64,000 nt of DNA, taken from assembly GCF_039543525.1 (NCBI RefSeq), contig NZ_BAABJX010000020.1:1-64000 (forward strand). Direction: 5' to 3'. The DNA is from Algivirga pacifica. GTDB lineage: Bacteria > Bacteroidota > Bacteroidia > Cytophagales > Flammeovirgaceae. The position numbers and the translations under genes are program-made. This document shows positions 1 through 9,531 of this stretch, in pieces; position 1 is the stretch's first letter; the number at the start of each line of letters is the position of its first letter. The notes under the pieces are model-generated. The model ran no database searches, had not been told where the DNA came from, and worked only from the letters and a program-made list of their open reading frames with translations.

Positions 1-147
1 CTTCCGTGCAACAACGTTTTCAGAGGCATGGAAAAGCCAATCAGTTAATTCATGACACTACCGAAATATGAACTCTTTGACTAGTTAGAGCTCGGGGATA
101 GCACTATTGGTTCGTAGTCTCCGCGCCATGAGGCGAGGAGCTACAAT

Positions 148-224
148 TTTCTCCTTTCTCCTTTCTCCTTCCTCCTTTCTCCTTTCTCCTTTCTCCTTTC
201 TCCTTTCTCCTTTCTCCTTTCTCC
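148..224. repeat. Heptanucleotide tandem array, TTTCTCC x11
   Basis: Eleven consecutive 7-base units of TTTCTCC can be counted; ten are perfect and one (169-175) reads TTCCTCC. The array ends 60 bp before the start codon of the lipoprotein/outer-membrane operon at 285, so it lies in its promoter or 5' leader. Slippage would change spacing in 7-bp steps. An open reading frame across it (107-292) is only a by-product of the repeat. Confidence 0.95.
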
Positions 225-284
225 CAATAATATCTATATTTAAAACAGAATACTACAAACAACTAAAATCACTCAAAAACAAAA

Positions 285-905
285 ATGAATAAGAAGCAAA
301 CTTCCACGATTTCAAAGATGCTGATCGTACTTTCAGTAAGCTTTGGAATCAGGTTATTTTTCAGCTGTAACACTCCGGATCCTATAGATTTCCATTATAA
401 TCAATTAAGTGTCACAGGTATCGACAATAGTGGGCAGTATATCAATAAGTACGATACTGTCAACACCATGTATTCGGAGGCTATTGCCTTACAGCTTAGC
501 TTGACGGATACTTCCATGTATTATACCGCTTCTCTATACCATAGCGTGATAGAAGCTCTTGCTCTCCCAAGTGTTCATGCATTCAGCCCTGTTGAAAGCT
601 TTACTCCTTTTCATAAAGTCACAGCGATTCAAATAACAACAGTATTAGATCTCAATGAGACCCTAAAAAGTGGTGACAATGTTACTGAACATTTTCTGTA
701 TGCTGAGGATAGTTTTGACTTGTATCATTCTTTAGAAAAAGGGATCTCCTTCTTAAACGGTACTCAAGCCTATCCAACCTCCTCCATTACAGTGATTTTA
801 AAACCTCAAATCGAGAATACTCTTGCGCAATTTGAGGTAAGTATCACCCTCGACAATGGGCATACACTTTTTTATACTACCGAAACTTTTTCAATCATCA
901 AATAG
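285..905 (+). CDS. Hypothetical lipoprotein (206 aa)
   Basis: The N-terminus has a hydrophobic stretch followed by a lipobox-like LFFSC with Cys28, so this is probably a lipoprotein exported by Sec and processed by signal peptidase II. The rest is polar, rich in Thr/Ser and predicted beta-strand, with no catalytic motif I recognise. The stop is six bases before the ATG of the beta-barrel-like gene at 912, so the two are almost certainly cotranscribed and may form an outer-membrane/lipoprotein pair. A TTTCTCC heptamer array sits just upstream and may affect expression. Function unknown. Confidence 0.75.
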   Translation: MNKKQTSTISKMLIVLSVSFGIRLFFSCNTPDPIDFHYNQLSVTGIDNSGQYINKYDTVNTMYSEAIALQLSLTDTSMYYTASLYHSVIEALALPSVHAFSPVESFTPFHKVTAIQITTVLDLNETLKSGDNVTEHFLYAEDSFDLYHSLEKGISFLNGTQAYPTSSITVILKPQIENTLAQFEVSITLDNGHTLFYTTETFSIIK

Positions 906-911
906 CCCATC

Positions 912-1760
912 ATGAGACTGACTTTTTTCATTACCTTATCGCTTCTCAGCCTTAATCTATTTGCTCAAGTTCCAATCTTTAAAAATCAGGAATTCTCCCT
1001 TTCCGTAGGTGCTTCCGAGTTATACCTGAAGCAATCATCTTCTAACAAGGAACTGGATTTCATTAACTATATCGATACCTATCCTGAGTATAACGACTAT
1101 ATTATTGCAAGGCTTGCTTATCGCGCTGATCTATCCAAGCAACTATCTGCAGATATACAGCTTATCCTCATGGATGACCTGCTTCCTGATAATTATGACA
1201 TATCCACCCATTACTTTCTAAAAAATGGGCTAGGAATTGGTATTGGTTCTATCCTTAACAAAAATCACATCACCTACTTTGAGGAGTATCAACTAGAAAA
1301 CTTACCCGATTATTATTTGATGGATTCCAACGTAAAACAGTTTACCGCTTACGACTTGGGTTTCTACATCTCCCCTGCAATAAAGGCATTAAATTATCGC
1401 TTCATAAGGCTTCTAATAAAATGTGACCTGGGGGTATCTTCTTTTTTGAAAGAGGAAACGACTTTTGTCCAAAAGAAAAAATTATCCAATGAGCGCCTTC
1501 AATATCATTACGGGACAAACATTCACTTTGAACCGTATATTCAACCCAAAGTGGACCTGAGGTTACAAACGTTTAAAATAAAAAATACGGCAATAGGCCT
1601 TTTATTTAATTCCAGTTACTTCTATTCCCAAAAAAGTATTCGCTATACACGCACCATTTATACTTGGACCTCGGAAAATAATTTAAGTGAAAAAATACAG
1701 TCTCCAAAACATTCGTTTGGTAGGCTACAATTTGATATGGGGCTGTTTGTTAAGCTATAA
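912..1760 (+). CDS. Hypothetical outer-membrane beta-barrel-like protein (282 aa)
   Basis: A clear signal peptide (hydrophobic residues 3-18, Ala-Gln cleavage site near residue 19) is followed by alternating aromatic/polar strands. The protein ends in a strand finishing Phe-Val-Lys-Leu (MGLFVKL), typical of Bacteroidota barrels whose last strand ends in a hydrophobic or aromatic residue. There are many Tyr and Phe residues and short turns. It follows the lipoprotein gene at 285 after a six-base gap. I place it in the outer membrane by inference; no named family is recognised and it could also be a soluble periplasmic beta protein. Confidence 0.65.
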   Translation: MRLTFFITLSLLSLNLFAQVPIFKNQEFSLSVGASELYLKQSSSNKELDFINYIDTYPEYNDYIIARLAYRADLSKQLSADIQLILMDDLLPDNYDISTHYFLKNGLGIGIGSILNKNHITYFEEYQLENLPDYYLMDSNVKQFTAYDLGFYISPAIKALNYRFIRLLIKCDLGVSSFLKEETTFVQKKKLSNERLQYHYGTNIHFEPYIQPKVDLRLQTFKIKNTAIGLLFNSSYFYSQKSIRYTRTIYTWTSENNLSEKIQSPKHSFGRLQFDMGLFVKL

Positions 1761-1784
1761 TACTTTTGGAACGTATTTGAAATT

Positions 1785-1880
1785 CTCTACCTACTACCAG
1801 AGTTCAGATTTCATCTATGATACTTGGGTAGTACAACTATCATTTTGTAACCGATAAAATCTGAATTCTTTGACTAGTTT
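1785..1880. repeat. Dispersed hairpin repeat (ctctacctact...ctttgactag)
   Basis: The block begins CTCTACCTACT and ends CTTTGACTAGTTTT. Inside, AGAGTTCAGATTT (from 1799) is near-complementary to AAATCTGAATTCT (1855-1868), giving an imperfect hairpin. A shortened copy with the same two ends lies at 3010-3052, and a fragment (AACTCTTTGACTAGTT) at 71-86. The long copy sits between the convergent genes at 912 and 1923 and the short copy precedes the oxidoreductase gene, so it behaves as an intergenic element rather than a gene. Confidence 0.7.
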
Positions 1881-1922
1881 TGGGGCTCTTTTTAATTAAC
1901 TATACCTACTGGTTATCAATTT

Positions 1923-2909
1923 TTAATTCTCAATCACCACCTTCCCCATCGCTTTACCACTTTCCAAACGGGCATGGGCTGCTCCTGCTTCTTCCAGTGA
2001 AAAGTGTTGCTCATCAAGTACAGGAGTCAAATGCCCCGCTTCTATAATCTGAGCCATACTCTTTAAAATCTCACCATGCTGCTCCCGATAAATATTATGT
2101 AACATAGGAATAAGCATAAAGACTACATGCAGTGACAATCCTTTAAAATGAGCAATACTTAAATCCAGTTCGCACAAAGTTACTGTGGTGGCTACATGCC
2201 CATTGAGAGCAGTAGCATTAAATGAATTGATCAGATTACCTGCTCCTACAGAGTCATATACAATATCAAATCCTGCTCCATCAGTGTACTTCTCTACATA
2301 AGCTTCCACGGCTTCTGTCTTATAGTTGATAGGGGTCGCTCCTAGCTTCTCTATTAATTGTAACTGCTTCTCTCCTCCTCCAGTAGAATATACCTCTGCT
2401 CCAAAATACTTCGCCAACTGTAAAGCCACATGTCCCACACCACCAGAACCTCCATGTACCAATACTTTCTGTCCCTTTTGAATATTGGCACGTATTAACC
2501 CTTCATAGGCTGTGATACCAACCAATGGTAAAGCAGCAGCTTCCCGCATACTAAGATTTTTTGGTTTATGGGCAATCAGTCGATGATCAGCAGCCATATA
2601 CTCTGCCAGAGTACCTGGTAAATCCGCCAAACCTCCAGCACACCCATAAACCTCATCGCCTACAGCAAACCCTTCTACTCCCTCTCCAACTTCTTCTATC
2701 GTTCCGGCAAAATCCATCCCAAGAATCGCAGGCGTATCGGGTGACAAAGGCAAATCTTTACCGGTCTTACGAATCATGGTATCTACCGTATTGACACTGG
2801 AAGCAGCAATTTTGATTAATACATGTCCTTGTTTAGGGGTTGGCTTATTTACTTCCTGAGCTTCAAATACAGCATTTTCACCATACTTATTGATTACCAT
2901 TGCTTTCAT
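1923..2909 (-). CDS. MDR-family NADPH:quinone reductase-like oxidoreductase
   Basis: This 328-residue protein is a medium-chain dehydrogenase/reductase. It has an N-terminal GroES-like domain (about 1-120, with GMDFAG at 64-69) and a Rossmann domain carrying the nucleotide motif HGGSGGVG at 152-159. The two-cysteine and structural zinc ligands of alcohol dehydrogenases are absent, which fits the zinc-independent quinone oxidoreductase/zeta-crystallin branch. It probably reduces quinones or enones with NADPH in the cytosol. Length is normal for the family. It appears monocistronic, with hairpin repeats on both sides. The substrate cannot be predicted. Confidence 0.9.
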   Translation of the reverse strand: MKAMVINKYGENAVFEAQEVNKPTPKQGHVLIKIAASSVNTVDTMIRKTGKDLPLSPDTPAILGMDFAGTIEEVGEGVEGFAVGDEVYGCAGGLADLPGTLAEYMAADHRLIAHKPKNLSMREAAALPLVGITAYEGLIRANIQKGQKVLVHGGSGGVGHVALQLAKYFGAEVYSTGGGEKQLQLIEKLGATPINYKTEAVEAYVEKYTDGAGFDIVYDSVGAGNLINSFNATALNGHVATTVTLCELDLSIAHFKGLSLHVVFMLIPMLHNIYREQHGEILKSMAQIIEAGHLTPVLDEQHFSLEEAGAAHARLESGKAMGKVVIEN

Positions 2910-3009
2910 TTTGTAGGTATTTTTATGTGGACAAAATAGAGGGGAGTTTTATCTCCCCTTACTTCCGATAACCTACATTAATCCATCGGAGTTCAGTAAA
3001 AGCAATAAC

Positions 3010-3052
3010 CTCTACCTACTCTGAGAGTTTAGATTTTATCTTTGACTAGTTT
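3010..3052. repeat. Short copy of the ctctacctact...ctttgactag repeat
   Basis: Shares both ends with the longer element at 1785-1880 but lacks about 50 central bases. GAGAGTTTAGATTTTATC is a diverged version of the same inner arm. Confidence 0.65.
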
Positions 3053-3068
3053 GAAGCATACTGATTCA

Positions 3069-3467
3069 TTAATCTATTTTCTCAAAATGCAATAACTTTC
3101 CATTATCGGAACCATAAAAAGCACCAATCGAAAATTGCATTTCTTCTACATTGAAATAATAGTCATCGAAAATCATACTACTGGAAAATAGACTTTTTAT
3201 AGCAATACTCCCTTCAGTAAGCCTATACTGATACGTACCAGATCCTGACTCTGGCTGCTCAACTCCATTTTTGATTTCCATGGCTCTATGCAGTGTCATC
3301 ACTTCCATATTTTCCATAGACTTGAAAAAGAGCGTGTCTGTAGGGGTGTTAACGTTGATCCATTGCCCTTCCAGCTGTGTGGGGGTTACTGCATCCTGAT
3401 TGGAACAGCTTGAAAACACCAGAAGAGTAAGCAAAAAGCTGCTGTATTGAAGAATGTTGTTTCTCAT
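3069..3467 (-). CDS. Small hypothetical lipoprotein (132 aa)
   Basis: The signal sequence ends in a good lipobox (VFSSC, Cys21), so it is predicted to be a lipid-anchored envelope protein. The mature part starts with LEGQWIN, like the first strand of small lipocalin-like or copper-resistance NlpE-type barrels, followed by several short beta-strands and the ending LLHFEKID. That resemblance is weak and is only my inference. It is monocistronic on the minus strand. Function unknown. Confidence 0.7.
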   Translation of the reverse strand: MRNNILQYSSFLLTLLVFSSCSNQDAVTPTQLEGQWINVNTPTDTLFFKSMENMEVMTLHRAMEIKNGVEQPESGSGTYQYRLTEGSIAIKSLFSSSMIFDDYYFNVEEMQFSIGAFYGSDNGKLLHFEKID

Positions 3468-3597
3468 AAAAAAGGGAATTAAAGATTAAGTAAAGTAGAA
3501 TTAATTAGCCTAACAATATATCACCTCTTATAATCAATTTCAAAATAACCTTACTAATCAGATTCTATTTTAGGAGCTTGTTTGAAATTTTATCCAT

Positions 3598-3633
3598 AAA
3601 AAAACACCCTCACGTTAAATCCGCGAGGGTGTT
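3598..3633 (-). terminator. Intrinsic terminator of the type IX-secreted protease gene
   Basis: On the minus strand AACACCCTC (complement of 3625-3633) pairs with GAGGGTGTT (complement of 3603-3611) across a 13-base loop and runs into seven T. It lies 45 bp after the stop of the gene at 3678-6809. Confidence 0.85.
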
Positions 3634-3677
3634 GAGTTACAGCACTTAAATCAAACAATATAAAATATACTAACGTA

Positions 3678-6600
3678 TTATTTATTCCCTTTTATAAATC
3701 TCAATGTTTTAGAAGACAGTTCATTTTCCAAACGAATGAAGTATACTCCTTCGTCTAATGAACTGATATCTAACCCACCTTTCATATCCACAACTTTCAA
3801 AGACTTTACTAATCTACCACTGATATTATACACTTTAACAGTAGAGGTTTCATCATTAAAAGAAGGTGCCTGAACCTGAATTCTTTGGCTTGCTGGGTTA
3901 GGATATACTTTGTACTCCACTGAAGGTGAGAACATCGTAGCTCCCAAGCGTTGTGCTGGATCTGTAGCCAATGCTGTTGGACTCGTGCCTCCAATATTAA
4001 CAGTATAGTCCTCCACTTCTCCATAAGTAAATGTCTCACAAGGCGTAGAAACCGAACCATACTTCATCGCTACCCTCATTCTTGTTTGCCCCGATGAAGC
4101 CGTTGTCGGTACTGTTGCGGTTGCTGAAAGCCTTCCATCACTGCTTGAAGAACCTTGAATAACCAGTTCATTTGCATCCTCAAAGTCTCCATCCTTATTG
4201 AAATCTACCCATACCGACCAGTAAACCGTATACAATGTACTTCTATAACCCGCACTCAAGTAAATGGTATTATCACCAAAGCCTAAATTACCTCCTGTCA
4301 AAGAAGTATAATCAGCGTAACCGCCATTTTGCCCCGTTGGGTTACTCATGCTACCTACTTCTACCAAGTCAATCCAGAAATAATAATCATCAGAACCCTC
4401 AGAACCACAGTAAACAGGAGTTGGATCAGGACCACCATTATCAGGTACAATTTCCACGGTATAATCCTCCACTTCTCCATAGGAGAACGACTCACAAGCG
4501 GTTGGAATACCATTATATTTCATAGAAACCCTCATTCTTGTCGTACCTTCTGTTGCTGTAGCAGGTACCGTAAATGAGCCTGTAACTGGAGAATCCTGAC
4601 TTACCGCCTTTGTCCAAACCTGCTCACCACTATCATCAAAGTCACCATCTTGGTTAAAGTCAATCCAAACACTATATCCTTCATTATACTTTGTCCCTGT
4701 CCAAACTGGTGTCACAGAAATCGTGTTTGACTGTCCCTTTTCTAGTTGTGTTGATATTGACGTATAGTCACCGTACCCTCCTGTACTAGCACCTGTTGTA
4801 TTGTTAATTGAACCGATACTCACATTTCCAATATACTCATCACTTACACTGTTCCCATTAGAAGCACAGTAGGTAATAATCGTATCAGAAGTAGTAAATG
4901 AGGTTGTTGTAGTGTAAGACGAAGTAGTTCCATCAGAACATTTGCTTCTTACTTGTACTTCATAAGTTGTGTTAGCCGCCAAAGATGACAATGTATAAGA
5001 TGTTCCTGCAACAGCAACAGTGCTCCACGTACCTCCAGTCACTCTATATCTCAGATCATAAGATGCTCCACTAACAGCAGACCAACTAGCCACAGCACTA
5101 TTGTCTGTCACTTGATCGATGGTTAATGAAGTTGGTGTAGTAGCAATACACTGTTGAGCTTGGCCAGCTATACCTGATATAATCAAAGAGAAGTTTTGAG
5201 AACCTCCCTGCAAAGAACCTTTGTGCGTAACCGTTACGGTATATGAGCCAGAAGCATTGGCAATATCAACTTTTTCGTAAGGATCTACATTGTTATCTGC
5301 CTTGGTATTGCTATTGACACCAGTCAATCTGTAGGGCAAGAAAGAGGAAGTGTTTTGTGTTACACGAATATCCAAATCATTGACCAAAACTGGAGTAGAC
5401 AAGTTCGTGGTTCCCGTATTTGCAGTACCCGCTGGATCAGTCCATGAAATAGAAGCCATTAAGTCATTTACTCCATCCGCATCTACAGTGATGGAGTACG
5501 ATTGTCCACTACTTAGTGTAAGCTCCTCTATTCTTGATGTATTTCCACTTTCAGAAATCACCTGTGCGGCTACTTTAGCATTCATTAGTCCCCATCCATA
5601 AACAGCATCAGGACCAGCAATACCCGCATCATCTGCTGTATGAAGTGCTAGTCCTTTAAGGGTCGCAGCTTTCATAAAGCTTCCGCTTACATTTTTATAA
5701 TGTTGTTGTAACAGCAACAAAGTACCTGCAACATTTGGTGAGGCCATTGACGTACCTGAAATAGAATTATAAGCATCATCACTGTTGTCATAAGTAGAAA
5801 GTACACCTGTACCGTTACCAGTAATATCCGGCTTAATTCTCAAGTCATCGGTTGGGCCTTCACTACTACCACTATTGATCACAATACTATTCAACGTACC
5901 GTCATTGTTTACGTTGGCATCCTGACCATTGGCTACTACCATATTGTTTTTACTGGTAGAATGCCCCGTTAGCTTGTCAAAAGCTGAGTTCCCACCCAAA
6001 GGACTAGCATTGGAGGAGTTATCATTTCCATCATTACCTGCAGCAACCACCATTAAGTAGTATGGTGAGTTATACATTAAGTTATCCCAATCTCTTGACT
6101 CATCAATATAAGCACCAAAGTACCAGTCTGGTACAAGGTCAGCCCTATACCCGTAAGAGTGGTTGGAGATCAACATACCATTTACCGCCTCAGTAGTAGC
6201 CTCTGACAAGTCATTGTTCCAATCATGTGTTTTTGCTTTTGCATGAGGGGCCATACCCTTTGCATCCGCTAATACACCTGAAGCTACGATCGTACCCGTC
6301 ACGTGCTGTGCATGGAAACTATTGCTATTCAGTGTAGTTACTCCATCATTAATACTCACCCTGTTGTTTCCTCCCGGGCCGTCAAACTCAACGTGGGTGG
6401 TACGGGTAGCTCCTCCATCCCAAACGTAAGCCGTCATATTTTGACCGTCTACGCTTAGTCCCAGGGTACCTCCTGAATTTAGATGATTGGCTCTTGTAGA
6501 CCTTGCTGCATCTACGTTATAGACGCTGTAGTAAATAGGAAAACCATCAGAAGACACGGCTACCAATTGGTCAAAAGTCCCATCAGCATTTTTCTTTGCT

Positions 6601-6809
6601 ATTTCCCAGCCTTTTTTCTGGGCCATTGCATAAGCATTTTTCCTAGCTTCAGTTTCCTTTTTCTTAAATTTACCTTGAAGTGTTTTTAGTTTTGTTTTGT
6701 CATACTTCTGTACGATCATCGCTTTTTCAGAAATCGTTTGTCCATACGATGAAACAAAAGAGAAAGTAGCGACTAGTGCCAACACTAGCCTTAGAGTAAT
6801 TTTTTTCAT
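3678..6809 (-). CDS. Secreted subtilisin-like (S8) protease with GEVED and type IX sorting domains
   Basis: A 1043-residue secreted protease. It has a signal peptide at 1-24, a propeptide-like region to about 100, and an S8 catalytic domain to about 420. The triad is visible: Asp131 (VWDGG), His166 (HAQHVTGT) and Ser354 (SGTSMASPN), with the oxyanion Asn259 (AAGND). Then follow a P-domain/jelly-roll-like segment (425-548), a fibronectin III domain (about 555-640), two GEVED repeats (GEVED at 778-782 and 930-934), and a C-terminal type A sorting domain (about 965-1043, VYPNPAS). By family knowledge the tail directs type IX export across the outer membrane, so this is an extracellular or surface-anchored peptidase. 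Monocistronic, with its own terminator. Confidence 0.95.
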   Translation of the reverse strand: MKKITLRLVLALVATFSFVSSYGQTISEKAMIVQKYDKTKLKTLQGKFKKKETEARKNAYAMAQKKGWEIAKKNADGTFDQLVAVSSDGFPIYYSVYNVDAARSTRANHLNSGGTLGLSVDGQNMTAYVWDGGATRTTHVEFDGPGGNNRVSINDGVTTLNSNSFHAQHVTGTIVASGVLADAKGMAPHAKAKTHDWNNDLSEATTEAVNGMLISNHSYGYRADLVPDWYFGAYIDESRDWDNLMYNSPYYLMVVAAGNDGNDNSSNASPLGGNSAFDKLTGHSTSKNNMVVANGQDANVNNDGTLNSIVINSGSSEGPTDDLRIKPDITGNGTGVLSTYDNSDDAYNSISGTSMASPNVAGTLLLLQQHYKNVSGSFMKAATLKGLALHTADDAGIAGPDAVYGWGLMNAKVAAQVISESGNTSRIEELTLSSGQSYSITVDADGVNDLMASISWTDPAGTANTGTTNLSTPVLVNDLDIRVTQNTSSFLPYRLTGVNSNTKADNNVDPYEKVDIANASGSYTVTVTHKGSLQGGSQNFSLIISGIAGQAQQCIATTPTSLTIDQVTDNSAVASWSAVSGASYDLRYRVTGGTWSTVAVAGTSYTLSSLAANTTYEVQVRSKCSDGTTSSYTTTTSFTTSDTIITYCASNGNSVSDEYIGNVSIGSINNTTGASTGGYGDYTSISTQLEKGQSNTISVTPVWTGTKYNEGYSVWIDFNQDGDFDDSGEQVWTKAVSQDSPVTGSFTVPATATEGTTRMRVSMKYNGIPTACESFSYGEVEDYTVEIVPDNGGPDPTPVYCGSEGSDDYYFWIDLVEVGSMSNPTGQNGGYADYTSLTGGNLGFGDNTIYLSAGYRSTLYTVYWSVWVDFNKDGDFEDANELVIQGSSSSDGRLSATATVPTTASSGQTRMRVAMKYGSVSTPCETFTYGEVEDYTVNIGGTSPTALATDPAQRLGATMFSPSVEYKVYPNPASQRIQVQAPSFNDETSTVKVYNISGRLVKSLKVVDMKGGLDISSLDEGVYFIRLENELSSKTLRFIKGNK

Positions 6810-7704
6810 TTTTATCGGGGATTTTAAGTAGTTTTTAATACTCCGCAGAGTTTACAAACAGTCATCCCATCCATATCTAACATCTGTTAAATACACCTCA
6901 ATCGTTTGTTAAGCCTGAAGTCTACTGACTACTTGCACATGAACTAAATTTCAGGCACTATTAAACATTCCGGACGTGCCAATGGCACATCCCTACCACG
7001 TTTTCAAATAGGTAAACCAGAAAACAGATATCATGTCCAGTAGTTTGAAACACACACTAACTTTCATACCTCCTCCTAGAGATAGTACACACAGGGACAT
7101 ACTCCTATCCTATTTCAAATTAGAAAATAGGTAGCCTATGTCCAATAACTAGGATTGGTCACAAAACTTAATGCGAACAGTAATTTCAAGTATACGGTCA
7201 GTAATTTTGGTGAAATTAATAGGGATTGAATGACTACGATGTGATTTCAAAAAGACGTTTTGCTATACGTTATCGACTACCTTTAGCACAAAGGCACAAG
7301 CAAAGCGCAACAAAAGAGCGGACCCTTTTTAAAGTAAAAGTGTTCATTTGGATTTCGAAATTTAATAATAATTGAATGGTTAGTAAGTAGTTCAATGTTA
7401 ATTTCATTAAAAATAAAAAGCAACTTTATCTAAAAGTAACCCAATGAATCACACGTAATAAAAAATTAAATAACGGAATATTTAACCCCAAAAAACAACA
7501 TTAACACTCAAAACAAATACAATAACCCCCATTACCTCTGTTATATATCATGTAAGTTTTTTCTGATATTTTAAACTTCACATTCCATATATTTCTTTAA
7601 AAATCTTACAAATAAGTGATGCGAGTTCAAAGTGTTAGTAACCGGTTGCAAGACACCAAATATCAGTAATCAAATAAATAGCATCGACTTCTTCATTTAT
7701 AATA
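6810..7704. other. Long AT-rich non-coding stretch
   Basis: About 900 bases without a credible gene on either strand, between the protease start and the hairpin element at 7705. The part from about 7360 is especially AT-rich. Part of it must hold the protease promoter, but I see no convincing TAnnTTTG box. No RNA gene recognised. Confidence 0.5.
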
Positions 7705-7867
7705 AGAGCTTGTTTAGAATACTGATTTAGATAGAGAAAATTTCTATAACCTGTTCAAATCGAGTCAGATTTGAAGAGAATAGTGGTTCTATTTGATGAA
7801 AATATGAATTGATTTGAATAGTGATTAGAGGAATTTTCTTTCTGAATCAGTATTCCAAACAAGCTCT
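7705..7867. repeat. MITE-like 163-bp inverted repeat (AGAGCTTGTTT ends)
   Basis: The left end AGAGCTTGTTTAGAATACTG (from 7705) is matched by the reverse complement of the right end CAGTATTCCAAACAAGCTCT (7848-7867), and the pairing continues inward through GAAAATT-type sequence. The whole block can fold as one long imperfect hairpin with no coding capacity. It ends eight bases before the topoisomerase stop. Related single ends occur at 3573-3582 and at 8934-8947, the latter just upstream of the topoisomerase. Confidence 0.75.
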
Positions 7868-7875
7868 AAGAGCCC

Positions 7876-8883
7876 TTAGATATTTTTCAACAGAAACTTT
7901 TCTTCTGCTGAGTGCCCGTACAATTTTTTACTGTCCTTATAAGTATTTTTAGGAAACCTATCTTCCTCAACTAATTTCAGGATTTTGGGATGTATATAAT
8001 ACTCCCTACAGACGGACTCAGTATTGCCAATCTGTTCGGCAACGAGTCTAACCAATATATTACTTAGCTTCTTTTGAGATGAATCACCATGAAGGCTTAA
8101 AGCTTCAGCATAACACTCTACAGCAGTACGATTCGCCACCCAAGTACGAAAGTCCTTGCAGTAGAAATCATCCCCAATCGTTTGATGAATGTATTCATTA
8201 ACGTCTTCGCTGTCCACTGTACACCATTTAGTACTACTCTCCTGATAGCGGAAAAGCTCATAGCCGGGCAGTTCAGCAGATTCCTTGATATGATGAATCA
8301 GTTCTTTATTCTCTATATATACTTCCTGCTGCTGCTTGCTTTTCCCCATAAACCTAAATAGCAGTTCTTTCCCCGTCTCATGCAAGTGCTTCCTTCTCAA
8401 AGTCGAAAGTCCATAAGAGTTATTCTGTTCAGCGTACTGCCGGTTACCAATGCGAATACCCGTTTCATCGAGCAGCAATACCATCAGTGCCAATACTTTT
8501 TCCTGTACCCAATCCTGCTGCTCAAGGTCCATCAAGCAGCGTTTTCGCATCTCTGGCAACGCTTCTCCAAAGGATTTCAGTTTCTCAAACTTCTGCTGTT
8601 GACTTCTCCGTTGCCATTCTTCATGATAAAGGTATTGCTTGCGGCCTTTTTCATCCCGTCCAACAGCTTGTATATGACCATTCTCATACTTGCAGATCCA
8701 AACATCCTCCCACATCGGTGGAATTACGAGCTGTTTGATACGGTCAATCATTTCATCATCCGTGATTTTCCGACCACTTTCATTGAGGTAAGTATACCCC
8801 TTCCCCCATTTTTTTCGCTGAATGCAGAGCGCATTATCATCGATATGTTTAAGCTTTTTCATGTCTAATGTTTTTTTAGGCAA
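7876..8883 (-). CDS. DNA topoisomerase IB (poxvirus/eukaryote-like)
   Basis: This 335-residue enzyme relaxes supercoiled DNA by forming a 3'-phosphotyrosine. The catalytic residues are recognisable: Arg144 in GIRIGN, the KDFRTW block at 243-248, and the active tyrosine Tyr296 in CREYYIHP. Lys residues around 164-175 fit the general-acid loop. Length matches bacterial TopIB proteins. The first ATG gives MPKKTLDMKK; Met8 is a possible alternative start. The gene lies between two AAACAAGCTCT repeat ends (7857-7867 and 8936-8946), which may reflect past insertion. TopIB is an accessory topoisomerase scattered among bacteria. Confidence 0.93.
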   Translation of the reverse strand: MPKKTLDMKKLKHIDDNALCIQRKKWGKGYTYLNESGRKITDDEMIDRIKQLVIPPMWEDVWICKYENGHIQAVGRDEKGRKQYLYHEEWQRRSQQQKFEKLKSFGEALPEMRKRCLMDLEQQDWVQEKVLALMVLLLDETGIRIGNRQYAEQNNSYGLSTLRRKHLHETGKELLFRFMGKSKQQQEVYIENKELIHHIKESAELPGYELFRYQESSTKWCTVDSEDVNEYIHQTIGDDFYCKDFRTWVANRTAVECYAEALSLHGDSSQKKLSNILVRLVAEQIGNTESVCREYYIHPKILKLVEEDRFPKNTYKDSKKLYGHSAEEKFLLKNI

Positions 8884-9020
8884 GGGGCTAATAATTCATT
8901 CATAGCAATAAATTATCCGTGGTGAGTTGTCATTCAAACAAGCTCTTAATTTTTTCATAAACTTTCTCCCCCAACAAGCCGTTACCAAAAAAAAGTAACC
9001 ACCTTAAACCTAATAACACT

Positions 9021-9464
9021 ATGGCTATCGCAAATTATCCACTCGTTGAAGCATTAAGGAGAACGATAAACAAAATACGTCACAACCCTAAGTACCAATG
9101 GGGGCATATGGGGTTATGCAATTGCGGACATCTCGCACAAGAACTTACTAATTATACGCAGGGAGAGATACATCATTATGCCTTAAGGGCCAGGGAAGGA
9201 GATTGGGCAGATCAGGTCGCTGCTTTCTGTCCTCAAAGTAAGTTGCCCATGGACTTGGTGATCACCAAGATGCTGGAAGCAGGGCTTACGACAGATGATC
9301 TGAAGCACTTAGAACGTTTGACAGATCCTGAAATTCTATCCTATATGGGATATGGAGAGGCAGTACTTCAACATAATCGTAAGGAGGATGTCTTACGGTA
9401 TATGATGGCTTGGGCTAATATGCTGGAGGAGGAATTGGTAAAAAAAGAAAAGCTATCAGCTTAA
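9021..9464 (+). CDS. Conserved-type hypothetical protein (147 aa)
   Basis: A soluble 147-residue protein without a signal peptide. It begins with an alpha-helical stretch and contains CNCGH (33-37), two cysteines and a histidine that could bind metal, and then mostly helix. No family is recognised. Its start ATG is well placed and nothing upstream extends the frame. It is convergent with the DUF805 gene, and the two share the perfect hairpin at 9469-9517. Confidence 0.65.
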   Translation: MAIANYPLVEALRRTINKIRHNPKYQWGHMGLCNCGHLAQELTNYTQGEIHHYALRAREGDWADQVAAFCPQSKLPMDLVITKMLEAGLTTDDLKHLERLTDPEILSYMGYGEAVLQHNRKEDVLRYMMAWANMLEEELVKKEKLSA

Positions 9465-9468
9465 TCTA

Positions 9469-9517
9469 TTGTTGAATCGATGAATTTCACCTTCGGTGAA
9501 ATTCATCGATTCAACAA
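9469..9517. terminator. Perfect 23-bp hairpin between convergent genes
   Basis: Bases 9469-9491 are exactly complementary to 9495-9517, with a three-base TTC loop. It carries the GTTGAATC and TTTCACC/GGTGAAA modules found in other intergenic repeats here (11243-11416 and 41921-42056). It lies four bases after one stop and 14 before the other, so it probably ends transcripts from both sides, although no T-run follows. Confidence 0.8.
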
Positions 9518-9531
9518 CTGAAAAGATACGC

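Noticed and set aside
107..292. 61-codon ORF across the TTTCTCC array
   Set aside because: The peptide is only the translated heptamer (a seven-residue Ser/Phe/Leu repeat) and no start signal precedes it.
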